Shown piece after piece: positions 61,963 to 64,000 of a stretch of DNA of 64,000 nucleotides. This DNA is from Hemicordylus capensis (lineage: Eukaryota; Chordata; Lepidosauria; Squamata; Cordylidae), in NCBI RefSeq assembly GCF_027244095.1, contig NC_069657.1:150656857-150720856 (forward strand), in the 5' to 3' direction. Below the pieces are notes generated by a model. It made no database searches. It worked only from the letters and a program-made list of their open reading frames with translations, and was not told the DNA's origin. Positions within the stretch are counted from its first letter, which is position 1. Each line of letters starts with the position of its first letter. Both the position numbers and the translations under genes were made by a program.

Positions 61963-63417
61963 TTACCAATATTCAGCCTAATTTAAGATTTCTTTACTTC
62001 ATGAGCTGAGCTTCAGTGAGGGGGGGCCCATTTTAAAGTCTTGTTTCTGGGCCCACTCCAACCTTGCTACGCCTCTGCTGGGGAGACCTGAGTTCAAATT
62101 CCCATTCAACTATGAAACTCACTGGTGATTCTGTGCCAGTCATGTATCTCTCAGCCTAACCTACCTCACAGGGTTGTTGTGAAGATAAGCACAACCATGT
62201 ACACCATTCTGGGGTCATTGGAGGAAGAGCAGGACCATTGTTCCCTGTAAGGTGTGTGCACGTGCATCAGCTCACACATTTTTTGATGTCCGCTCAGTTA
62301 GTTTTAGATCCCGCTCAGGTTGAATCAGGAAGGCCCCACTCTGAATGCAACTGCACACACACTGCCTTGATATTGTCACCCAGAACAAATCTCATTCCAC
62401 ACATAGATGGAAAAAAATTAGAGAGAACACTGAGTGGGGACATAAACGTAGGAAATAATTAAGTAAACCAATAAATTGTGACTGTTTTCAGGAGTGCCTT
62501 GAGAATTTTATTAAAATTTTCAGGAGGTCTGCCCCTCATAGGTGGCAGAAGTGGCTACCATTCCTTTAAAAAAGATTTTTTTTCCCCTGCCACCTATTTG
62601 GTGGTCACAGCAGCACTTTGCAGGTCTTCTTGGCAAGTGGCTCCCACCAGCTGCCATGTATTTCCCACCAAGAATGCCTTGGGAATCATACTTTGTTGTC
62701 CAAACACCTGTAAACTTCTGCTAGATAAATCACAGACATGATTCAGGATAAAACAGCTGTTTCGATCTCCCTCCCATTGTCAGTCCACTAAGAAGGCTGG
62801 GTAAGGAGCCATGGTGGCAGATTGCCTCCTGCCAAACTTACCTGGCAGTGCCCATAGAGCCCTATGTAAGAGCAAGACACACATATGATGCATAAATACT
62901 TGGCAAAGAGTTGTAGTTCAGCGAGAGGCTCTGCACTGCATGCAGAAGATCCCAGGTTCAAACCCTGGCATCCCCAGGTACAGCAGGGGGACACACACAC
63001 CCTTGTCTGCCAGTCAGTGTATAGAATGCTGAGCCAGATGGACAATTGGCCTGACTCAGTAAAAATAGCTGCATACGTTCAGCTACAAAAAGGTATGTAT
63101 TATAATACATTACTGATAGCAGTTCCTTCACCTATATATCCACCCTCAACACTAGGCCAGCTCAACTTAGGCCCCCCCAGCTGCTTTTGGACTACAACTC
63201 CAATGACCCCCAGCCACAGTAGCCAATAGCCGGGGATTATGGGAGTTGTAGGCCAACATCTGCAGGAGGGCCGAAGCTGAGCAGCCCTTTGAGTCAACAC
63301 ACATCTTAAACAATGTTCTTGCCCACCTCTACAGAGAAGAGGGAGACACAGAGAGTCTTCCATGCACTTACTCTTTAGGTCCTTGATTACGCGAAGGAGC
63401 TCTCTGTCACATGCCAT
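26562..63417 (-). CDS. RUFY4: RUFY4: RUN domain, long coiled coil, FYVE zinc finger (gene summary; exons listed separately)
   Basis: Adaptor of the RUN/FYVE family; in mammals RUFY4 promotes autophagosome and lysosome positioning through Rab7. Coding parts from the 5' end: 63417-63372, 60442-60336, 57843-57715, 53169-53063, 44990-44847, 37000-34976, 31431-31325, 28655-28509, 26693-26562. About 980 residues are visible, against about 570 in the human protein. Residues 1-177 form the RUN domain, the 2025-base exon supplies most of a long coiled coil, and the last visible exon enters the FYVE finger (GGCAYC, SRRYQCR). The call rests on linkage to CXCR1/2, the SRRY.CR form of the finger, and the absence of a GOLD domain that would indicate FYCO1. 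FYCO1 resemblance in the RUN domain ([12 protein letters not shown]) is nevertheless strong. Missing: the last FYVE exon and one exon between 44847 and 37000, where the phases do not match. Confidence 0.85.
26850..27850 (-). mobile_element. CR1/L3-type LINE, reverse transcriptase fragment
   Basis: A 176-codon frame at 27684-27154 carries the RT core [20 protein letters not shown] then [11 protein letters not shown] (catalytic YADD). A second frame (27141-26863) continues with [11 protein letters not shown]...[13 protein letters not shown]. One frame change separates them. It is 5'-truncated and lies between exons of RUFY4, in the same direction as the gene. Confidence 0.85.
27851..28508 (-). 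other. RUFY4 intron sequence, nothing else recognised
   Basis: Intronic stretch between the CR1 LINE and the next upstream exon. No repeat family or RNA gene was recognised. Confidence 0.4.
28509..28655 (-). CDS. RUFY4: RUFY4 exon: distal coiled coil
   Basis: Acceptor CCTGCTTAG before 28655, donor CG|GTGAGT after 28509; 147 bases, phase 2 in and out. Encodes [20 protein letters not shown] and [20 protein letters not shown], a heptad-rich helix. The match to human RUFY4 YQEELGGQRDLVQAMKRRVL is clear. Confidence 0.9.
29061..29198. mobile_element. short palindromic hAT-type MITE (138 bp)
   Basis: Ends CAGGGATAGGCAACCTTTGG and CCAAAGGTTGCCTACCCCTG are inverse. The element is flanked by a perfect 8-bp duplication TTCTAGGA (29053-29060 and 29199-29206). 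The centre also pairs (ACTCCCATCA with TGATGGGAGT). It lies in a RUFY4 intron. Confidence 0.9.
29207..30637 (-). other. RUFY4 intron sequence, nothing else recognised
   Basis: The open frames here (for example 29837-30133 on the - strand) show no known motif. No repeat boundaries were identified. Confidence 0.35.
30646..31058. mobile_element. non-autonomous hAT-type transposon (413 bp)
   Basis: Starts CAGGGTCATAGCAAGGTTGG, ends TATAGTTACGCCCCTG, and is flanked by a perfect 8-bp duplication ATTTTAGC (30638-30645 and 31059-31066). The same element in reverse occurs at 61681-62078. There is no transposase. The right end resembles that of the hAT element at 6858-7243, so the two may share a transposase source. 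Confidence 0.88.
31160..31300 (+). repeat. 5S-rRNA-like SINE, 3' part only
   Basis: Contains the body and tail GAAGGTTTCAAGTTCCCTCC...CTTCTCCAAGATAGGGCTGAG...GAGCTAGATGGACC but lacks the 5S-like half. It stops close to the next RUFY4 exon at 31325. Confidence 0.7.
31325..31431 (-). CDS. RUFY4: RUFY4 exon: coiled coil
   Basis: Acceptor TTCCCTCAG before 31431, donor CCG|GTGAGG after 31325; 107 bases, phase 0 in and phase 2 out, compatible with both neighbours. Encodes [20 protein letters not shown] then [15 protein letters not shown]. An amphipathic helix with heptads continues the coiled coil. Confidence 0.85.
31432..31935 (-). other. RUFY4 intron sequence, nothing else recognised
   Basis: Ordinary intronic DNA between an exon and a partial SINE. 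Confidence 0.35.
31938..32040 (-). repeat. 5S-rRNA-like or related SINE, tail fragment
   Basis: ATAGGAACATAGGAAGCTGCC...CAAGTCAGGCCATTGGTCC...CTTCTCCAAGGTTGCAG is the reverse complement of the common SINE tail. Only about 100 bases are present, so the head (5S- or tRNA-type) cannot be told. Confidence 0.6.
32880..33370 (-). mobile_element. CR1 LINE fragment
   Basis: Read on the - strand it contains TTTATTCATAAATGACCTGG and GGATGACACCAAATTATTTAGG, equivalent to the INDL...DDTKLF part of a CR1 reverse transcriptase (compare 53638-53710). The frame is heavily broken. The low-coordinate boundary is approximate, and part of it is duplicated at 38939. Confidence 0.6.
33119..34069 (+). repeat. duplicated segment, copy 1
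   Basis: Bases 33119-33370 and 33868-34069 match 38939-39190 and 39190-39391 in order and orientation. Copy 1 has about 500 extra bases (33371-33867) between the two halves. At the junction both copies carry ACAGAAA, so loss of the middle by recombination between short repeats in copy 2 is one explanation. Copy 1 lies 3' of the giant RUFY4 exon. Confidence 0.8.
34070..34975 (-). other. RUFY4 intron sequence, nothing else recognised
   Basis: Intron downstream of the giant exon. A short palindromic match to the CAATGAGACAA/TTTCAATGGGATT type repeat lies near 34800-34880. Nothing else stands out. Confidence 0.35.
34976..37000 (-). CDS. RUFY4: RUFY4 giant coiled-coil exon (2025 bases, 675 codons)
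   Basis: Acceptor TTGAACATAG before 37000 and donor AAG|GTGAGA after 34976, both phase 0. It is open throughout. The first 130 or so codons are polar linker ([18 protein letters not shown]). From about codon 145 to 580 nearly every window has heptads of Leu, Gln, Glu and Lys (for example [40 protein letters not shown]), predicting a long parallel coiled coil. The end is again linker. Human RUFY4 has only a short coil here, whereas FYCO1 has a comparably huge coil exon. Antisense open frames such as 35115-35645 are shadows of this codon bias. The open frame alone would start at a GTG (36928), but sense codons continue without a stop to the acceptor. Confidence 0.92.
37001..37520 (-). other. 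intron sequence, nothing recognised
   Basis: Ordinary AT-rich DNA. It ends the interval in which a missing small exon (37001-44846) should lie. Confidence 0.35.
37525..37890. mobile_element. possible pogo/Tigger-like non-autonomous element
   Basis: ACAGTTGTCCTTCACCTATC on the left and an inverse-looking right arm (CCAACCGCAAGGGTTTCC...TTGGCGAGAGATGAATG) give a loose inverted repeat. The words for 'bright' palindromes such as ACCAACCATGAC and CATCATGGTTGGCGAG pair. Ends and target site are not resolved. Confidence 0.35.
38155..38583. mobile_element. palindromic hAT-like MITE with TAGGGGTGTGCCC ends, copy 2
   Basis: Ends TAGGGGTGTGCCCAAA and TTTTGGGCACATCCCTA. Almost the whole element folds on itself: CTTTAAGGGCGGGGGAGGG pairs with CCCTCCCCCGCCCTTAAAG and GCTCCATTGTTTTTGAGCCC with GGGCTCAAAAACAATGGAGC. 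The flanks CTGGTCTC and TTGGTCTC match at 7 of 8 positions, an 8-bp target duplication. Confidence 0.85.
38939..39391 (+). repeat. duplicated segment, copy 2 (shortened)
   Basis: Matches both halves of 33119-34069 without the central 500 bases. It lies on the 5' side of the giant RUFY4 exon, in direct orientation with copy 1, and ends exactly where the DIRS-like fossil begins. Confidence 0.8.
39392..42860 (-). mobile_element. DIRS-like retrotransposon fossil
   Basis: A long - strand frame at about 41057-39405 carries a reverse transcriptase of DIRS type, with [39 protein letters not shown] and [20 protein letters not shown], then a region where the RNase H would follow. Upstream, about 41150-42550, is GC-rich sequence in the position of a gag-like region. 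The recombinase end was not found; the element appears truncated at the low-coordinate side, where it abuts the duplicated segment. It is broken in several places. The long stretch still readable suggests moderate rather than great age. It lies in a RUFY4 intron. The high-coordinate boundary is approximate. Confidence 0.75.
41765..41820 (-). repeat. short LINE-tail fragment inside the DIRS-like region
   Basis: TTATTTATTTATTTAGCACATTTTTATACCGCCC resembles the reverse-complement 3' end of LINEs elsewhere in this window (48830, 51615). Its boundaries are unclear. Confidence 0.4.
42965..43406. mobile_element. palindromic hAT-like MITE with TAGGG-type ends, copy 3 (442 bp)
   Basis: Ends TAGGGATGGGCCCGGA and TCCGTGCACACCCTTA. 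Inner arms pair over long runs, for example GAGTAATTGGGGTGGCAGGA with TCCTGCTGCCCCAATTACTC and AACTCCCGGCAGT with ACTGCTGGGAGTT. A perfect 8-bp duplication CTGCTGCT flanks it (42957-42964 and 43407-43414), though that site is itself repetitive. Confidence 0.82.
43511..43795 (+). repeat. 5S-rRNA-like SINE
   Basis: Head GAGAGCTGGTCTTGTGGTAGC, a 5S-like body shortened around TTAGCTAAACAGAGTCCGCC, then GAATGGGAGAC, and tail to CCTATGTCCCTAAG. It is slightly deleted relative to the 19188 copy. Confidence 0.78.
43796..44846 (-). other. RUFY4 intron sequence with a LINE-tail trace
   Basis: A short LINE-tail-like run (TTTATTTATTTTTATTTATTG) lies near 43885. The + strand frame at 43850-44347 (165 codons) begins inside this repeat and has no known motif. 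The missing small RUFY4 exon may lie here or further left, but none could be chosen with confidence. Confidence 0.35.
44847..44990 (-). CDS. RUFY4: RUFY4 exon: C-terminal part of RUN domain
   Basis: Acceptor TTCCTTGCAG before 44990, donor GA|GTGAGT after 44847; 144 bases, phase 2 in and out. Encodes [20 protein letters not shown], then [12 protein letters not shown] and ADLDAAWPM. It corresponds to EWYGPRSPLL...DLDGAWPM in human RUFY4 and even more closely to [10 protein letters not shown]...DLDAAWP in FYCO1. The phase at the 3' side does not match the giant exon. Confidence 0.93.
45180..45300. mobile_element. short palindromic MITE
   Basis: TTGTTGGACTGCAATTCCCATCAT pairs with ATGATGGGAGTTGCAGTCCAACAA. 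GGCCCACCAG and TTTGGAGGGCC form the outer parts. A diverged relative occurs at 63158-63290. Confidence 0.7.
45345..45490. mobile_element. short palindromic element
   Basis: AAGACTAAGTTGCAGCACTAT and CTGCAGACTAGGGGCAGCGCTA are mirrored by TAGTGCTGCCCCTAGTCTGCAG and AGTTGCAGATAGT...GTCTTA. No coding sequence is present. It lies just upstream of the R4 LINE insertion. Confidence 0.6.
45593..48820 (+). mobile_element. R4-clade LINE, nearly intact, between (TAA)n tracts
   Basis: One reading frame runs from the left (TAA)n tract (45597-45615) to about 48370, broken by only two in-frame TAG stops (46104-46106 and 46644-46646). A frame change near 48370 then leads to the last 110 codons (to 48709). 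Parts in order: a charged N-terminal region; RT with [17 protein letters not shown], the [17 protein letters not shown] block and catalytic YMDD at 47264-47275; a zinc knuckle [18 protein letters not shown] at 48150-48203; and a restriction-like endonuclease (IIDIAIPGD at 48444-48470, then KYKDLQIE). The endonuclease placed after the RT marks the R2/R4 group. A 3' UTR of about 100 bases ends in TAA repeats. It is probably 5'-truncated, since N-terminal zinc fingers are absent. It lies in a RUFY4 intron, antisense to the gene. Confidence 0.88.
48818..49050 (-). repeat. LINE 3'-tail repeat, clean copy
   Basis: TTTGATTTCTATACCGCCCT begins a stretch also seen in pieces at 410-965, 51616-51660 and 10440-10480, and it runs through GGGCTCACAATCTAAAAAGA to AAAGGTGCCTCT. 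It is probably the reverse complement of a LINE 3' end. It directly abuts the TAA tail of the R4 LINE. Confidence 0.65.
49051..49585 (-). other. intron sequence with a short local duplication
   Basis: CCCAGATCTTCAGGATATGGAGG occurs twice (about 49050 and 49109), a local tandem duplication. Nothing else was recognised. Confidence 0.4.
49590..49760. repeat. degenerate tandem repeat, about 110-bp unit
   Basis: ACTACAAACCCACAGGTCTG..CCAGAGTGTATT near 49599 is repeated as ACCACAAACCCACAGATCTGAATCATAGTGCATT near 49705. It may belong to the same complex repeat as the following array. Confidence 0.5.
50095..50840. repeat. tandem array of a unit of about 300-330 bp, 2.4 copies
   Basis: Three successive units start at about 50101, 50412 and 50728 with ATTGACCAAT/ATGACCAATCTGCTTC. 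Each continues with a CAGAACTCTAGACCAAGCCATTCTGGAAAT-like block, and the first two add a TTTATGAAGGCAA block and a CCACTTATAGGACTT end. Units differ at scattered sites. A short inner duplication (GATTGACCAATCTGCTT twice) lies at 50411-50448. Confidence 0.8.
50915..51430 (+). mobile_element. CR1/L3-type LINE 3' fragment
   Basis: A 93-codon frame reads [20 protein letters not shown], then [20 protein letters not shown] and KTHLFAQAF, the C-terminal end of a CR1-type RT. A T-rich 3' UTR and an AAATAAATAAAA tail follow. It is strongly 5'-truncated. Confidence 0.85.
51925..52235. mobile_element. palindromic non-autonomous element
   Basis: AAAAAGTGATTACTGGCAGTACTG...CACCTGCAAGCC pairs with GGCTTGCAGGTGCCACGGTACTGCAGGTAATCACTT. 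The inner arms GAGTGCCAGAGC and GCTCTGGCACTC also pair. No clear target duplication was found. Confidence 0.65.
52240..53062 (-). other. RUFY4 intron sequence, nothing firm
   Basis: Contains a short local repeat of CATTTCAG..GG and GGCCAT words (52510-52600, 52678-52720) but no recognised family or gene. Confidence 0.35.
53063..53169 (-). CDS. RUFY4: RUFY4 exon: central RUN domain
   Basis: Acceptor TTGTCCTGGCAG before 53169, donor CAG|GTAAGG after 53063; 107 bases, phase 0 in and phase 2 out. Encodes [20 protein letters not shown], then [15 protein letters not shown]. The GKGRAFIR block is the signature of RUFY and FYCO1 RUN domains and forms part of the effector-binding surface. Confidence 0.95.
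53381..53418. repeat. short perfect-type hairpin
   Basis: TAACTAGACTTATACTTT is followed directly by AAGTATAAGTCCAGTTA, an inverted repeat with almost no loop. It is about 200 bases from the exon at 53169, in the upstream intron. Confidence 0.7.
53419..54692 (+). mobile_element. CR1 LINE, 5'-truncated
   Basis: The frame at 53673-54026 encodes the RT region [20 protein letters not shown], then [20 protein letters not shown] and [21 protein letters not shown] later frame (54122-54346) gives the CR1 C-terminus ([20 protein letters not shown]). The 3' end, CTGATCCAGCAGGGCTGTTC followed by TTATGTTATGTTA, is the typical CR1 end with a short repeated tail. It is broken by at least one frame change. 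It lies in a RUFY4 intron, antisense to the gene. Confidence 0.88.
54693..55129 (-). other. intron sequence, nothing recognised
   Basis: No gene or repeat family was recognised. It forms the left flank of the LINE insertion at 55142. Confidence 0.35.
55142..56217 (-). mobile_element. 5'-truncated LINE with target-site duplication
   Basis: Two - strand frames (56305-55706 and 55659-55393) encode a LINE C-terminal region: [32 protein letters not shown], then [20 protein letters not shown], a Cys-His motif found at the ends of several jockey/I-group ORF2 proteins. The element lies between two copies of GCAGGCAACCAG (55130-55141 and 56218-56229), a 12-bp target duplication, so its limits are precise. 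The exact clade (Vingi-like or another) is uncertain. Confidence 0.75.
56230..56980 (-). other. RUFY4 intron sequence with a (GA)n microsatellite
   Basis: A pure GA tract of about 30 bases lies at 56582-56611. No other repeat or gene was recognised. Confidence 0.5.
56986..57229. mobile_element. MITE with AGCCCT ends, uninterrupted copy
   Basis: Left end AGCCCTATTCAGACATTATG and right end CATAACATGTGAACAGGGCT form imperfect inverted repeats. The inside is rich in TGCATAC-type words and codes for nothing. Half-matching copies start at 9109, 58669 and 60787. Confidence 0.7.
57715..57843 (-). CDS. RUFY4: RUFY4 exon: RUN domain
   Basis: Acceptor ATGATCCAG before 57843, donor AAG|GTATGA after 57715; 129 bases, phase 0 at both ends. 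Encodes [20 protein letters not shown], then [20 protein letters not shown] and LDK. Human RUFY4 has [20 protein letters not shown] in the same place. Confidence 0.95.
57844..58665 (-). other. RUFY4 intron sequence, nothing recognised
   Basis: Ordinary intronic DNA up to a partial AGCCCT-type MITE end at about 58669. Confidence 0.35.
58669..58770. mobile_element. AGCCCT-end MITE fragment
   Basis: AGCCCTGTTCGGGTGTTATGCAGG...GCACGTGCATAC has the same left end as the copies at 56986 and 60787. The opposite end was not found. Confidence 0.45.
58935..58972. repeat. (GTCT)n(ATCT)n microsatellite at a LINE tail
   Basis: About 25 bases of GTCT repeat followed by ATCT repeat. It lies at the 3' tail of the adjoining - strand LINE and may have grown from it. 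Confidence 0.9.
58973..59600 (-). mobile_element. CR1/L3-type LINE 3' fragment
   Basis: The - strand frame 59565-59266 reads [20 protein letters not shown], then [20 protein letters not shown], the CR1 C-terminal RT region. An A-rich 3' UTR and tail follow toward 58973 (ACACCGCCCAAAAC). It lies in a RUFY4 intron. Confidence 0.85.
59659..59872 (-). repeat. 5S-rRNA-like SINE, lacking its head
   Basis: Reverse-complement tail and body (ATAGGAAACTGCCATATACTG...TCTTACAGTGTTTGCATG). The 5S-like half is cut at about 59872, where another repeat begins. Confidence 0.72.
59876..59945 (+). repeat. unclassified repeat, second copy of the 20112 family
   Basis: GATTGATTAAGTGCCGTCAAGTCGGTGTTGACTC...CATAGATAGATTCTCTCC matches 20118-20175. 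It directly abuts a truncated SINE, so it may have cut that SINE on insertion. Confidence 0.5.
60144..60229. repeat. 86-base near-perfect hairpin
   Basis: ACAGGATGCTTCACAGGTTG...TTAGTGG.TCATCCACTT on the left pairs with AAGTGGATGAACCACTAA..CAACCTGTGAAGCATCCTGT on the right, with virtually no loop and only a few mismatches. It lies in a RUFY4 intron, about 100 bases from an exon. Confidence 0.85.
60336..60442 (-). CDS. RUFY4: RUFY4 exon: start of RUN domain
   Basis: Acceptor CTCTGACTAG before 60442, donor CAG|GTATGA after 60336; 107 bases, phase 1 in and phase 0 out. Encodes [20 protein letters not shown], then [15 protein letters not shown]. It parallels human RUFY4 GQGPVTDASAELHRL...LELLLQ. 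Confidence 0.93.
60443..60780 (-). other. RUFY4 intron sequence, nothing recognised
   Basis: Short intronic stretch next to the exon at 60336-60442. No repeat was recognised. Confidence 0.35.
60787..61030. mobile_element. AGCCCT-end MITE, diverged
   Basis: Starts AGCCCTGTTCGCATGTGAATGTGTTATAG and is rich in TGCATA and TATACATG words like its relatives. The right boundary, near GGTAACATGCACACC, is weak. Confidence 0.45.
61031..61636 (-). other. RUFY4 intron sequence with a SINE trace
   Basis: GTGGTCCCAGGTTCAAACTTTGGCATCTCCAG at 61144-61175 is the B-box region of the tRNA-headed SINE seen at 62905, followed by a run of about 20 T at 61195-61213. Nothing else was recognised. Confidence 0.45.
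61641..62240 (+). repeat. tRNA-derived SINE interrupted by a hAT element
   Basis: The head, GGAGCCAGTGTGGTGCAGTGG (A box), stops at 61680 and resumes at about 62079 with GGGGAGACCTGAGTTCAAATTCC (B box), then CAGCCTAACCTACCTCACAGGGTTGTTGTGA. Without the insertion it reads as one common squamate tRNA SINE of about 200 bases. Confidence 0.78.
61681..62078. mobile_element. non-autonomous hAT-type transposon inside a SINE
   Basis: It is the reverse-complement relative of 30646-31058: the right end reads CCAACCTTGCTACGCCTCTG, and the interior shares CATGTCTTTCTTTAGTACCATT and AAATTGATGTGAGTGTTAAG. It is flanked by TGGGGAGA at 61673-61680 and 62079-62086. A (GT)n tract at 61922-61960 has grown inside it. 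Confidence 0.85.
62900..63085 (+). repeat. tRNA-derived SINE sharing its tail with the 5S-like SINEs
   Basis: A box GTAGTTCAGCGAGAGGC, B box AGGTTCAAACCCTGG, then TGCCAGTCAGTGTATAGAATG and GAGCCAGATGGACAATTGGCCTGACTCAGTA. The last part is the same tail as in the 5S-headed SINEs at 19188 and elsewhere. Confidence 0.75.
63158..63290. mobile_element. short palindromic MITE
   Basis: TTTTGGACTACAACTCCAATGA pairs with TTATGGGAGTTGTAGGCCAACA. The outer words GGCCAGCTCAACTTAGGCCC and AGGGCCGAAGCTGAGC also pair loosely. It is related to the element at 45180-45300. It lies about 80 bases from the first RUFY4 coding exon, on its intron side. Confidence 0.6.
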
Positions 63418-63435
63418 GGCAATGACTCACCTTGC
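63372..63435 (-). CDS. RUFY4: RUFY4 first coding exon
   Basis: An acceptor TTCCTTTGCAG ends at 63436, leaving 18 bases of 5' UTR (63435-63418) and an ATG at 63417 in the context GCCATGG, a good Kozak match. Encodes [15 protein letters not shown] plus the first base of a serine codon, and the donor is A|GTAAGT. Human RUFY4 begins MAEEGAILKVTRDLR and FYCO1 has a similar IIRDL. The coding part is 63417-63372. Confidence 0.88.
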
Positions 63436-64000
63436 CTGCAAAGGAAATGGGCATTAATTAAGGGAATGATACGCCACCAGTCCTGAAGCTGCTCCTGTTT
63501 GCTGTGCTCATTCTAGTCCTGGGTCTAGCTATCTTTCTCTATCCAATATGGGAATGTTGCCTCACCCACATATCCCAATCACACCCTCATCCCCAATATT
63601 TTAGGCTTCCCTCCATGGATAACATATTTTAAAAGTTGTAAAGCAGTCACTCCCTGCCACCCAAATAAACAAAACAACAACAACAAAACCCTAACCAGTC
63701 TAGTGATGCTGTGGCACTTAGGGAGACACCAAGGAAAGTGGTACAGAGTCAGCCAGAGAGCAGCAGGCACGAGACTGTGGTGTGAGATAGTCCTGTGCTC
63801 TATGGCAAATTTCTGGGGTGATATTCCCATGTGACCATCTCATACCACAGCAAAACGCCACTGTGATGTCACCTTGTGCATTTATACCCCCACACAAAGG
63901 CAATACAAAGACCAGCTCCCAATAAGCTTTTGAATGTATATGCCACTTTTCTACCAAAGGAGTGCTCAAAGCACTCACAGCAGCAACAAACCACTTGAAG
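63436..64000. other. 5' flank or first intron of RUFY4
   Basis: The acceptor before the ATG exon implies a non-coding upstream exon, which could lie here or beyond the window. No promoter signature was identified. Confidence 0.4.

Noticed and set aside
26562-63417. FYCO1 as the identity of the RUN-FYVE gene
   Set aside because: The RUN domain is very FYCO1-like, but linkage to CXCR1/2, the SRRYQCR finger and the absence of GOLD-domain exons favour RUFY4. It is kept as an alternative.

Overview
This is a vertebrate nuclear window, most likely from a squamate reptile (lizard or snake). The tRNA-derived SINEs ending in a short GTAAGTGCTATTGCTATT tail match Sauria SINEs. There are also many copies of a 5S-rRNA-like SINE, several CR1-type LINEs, an R4-clade LINE, a DIRS-like fossil and many short hAT-type elements. 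No bacterial or phage-type organisation is present.

Only two host genes can be supported. Near the left end on the + strand is an intronless coding exon for an ELR-CXC chemokine receptor of the CXCR1/CXCR2 type (4625-5686). The other gene fills 26.5-63.4 kb on the - strand and is a RUN + coiled-coil + FYVE protein that I assign to RUFY4. Nine of its exons can be placed by splice sites, phase and remembered homology. They are a short ATG exon, four exons making the RUN domain, one very large coiled-coil exon of 2025 bases, two small coiled-coil exons, and the first half of the FYVE zinc finger. The last FYVE exon was not found, and a phase mismatch implies one further exon between 37.0 and 44.8 kb. 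In human, RUFY4 lies beside CXCR2 and CXCR1 on 2q35, so linkage supports both calls. The two genes are convergent here, as RUFY4 and CXCR1 are in human, and no CXCR2-like gene is visible between them.

The rest is intergenic or intronic DNA dominated by mobile elements. Region by region: 0-4.6 kb, upstream of the receptor; 5.7-26.5 kb, a gene-free interval with CR1 LINEs, 5S-like SINEs, palindromic non-autonomous DNA transposons, a Tc1 relic and two Sauria SINEs; 26.5-37 kb, the 3' half of RUFY4, with hAT insertions in its introns; 37-44.8 kb, an intron holding two large palindromic hAT-like elements, a DIRS-like fossil and a partial duplicate of DNA from 33-34 kb; 45.5-48.8 kb, a nearly intact R4-clade LINE inserted at a (TAA)n tract; 49.6-50.8 kb, tandem repeats; 50.9-63 kb, RUN-domain exons separated by LINEs, SINEs and MITEs; 63.4-64 kb, the sequence upstream of the RUFY4 start.

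The most interesting host signal is that this RUFY4 has a FYCO1-like layout, with a giant coiled-coil exon between RUN and FYVE, unlike the compact human protein as I remember it. The most interesting mobile-element signals are the sharply bounded nested hAT insertions, the trio of palindromic elements with a shared TAGGG-type end, the R4 insertion at (TAA)n, and two differently headed SINE families that share one tail. Comparisons with human proteins and map positions are from memory, and no search was run.
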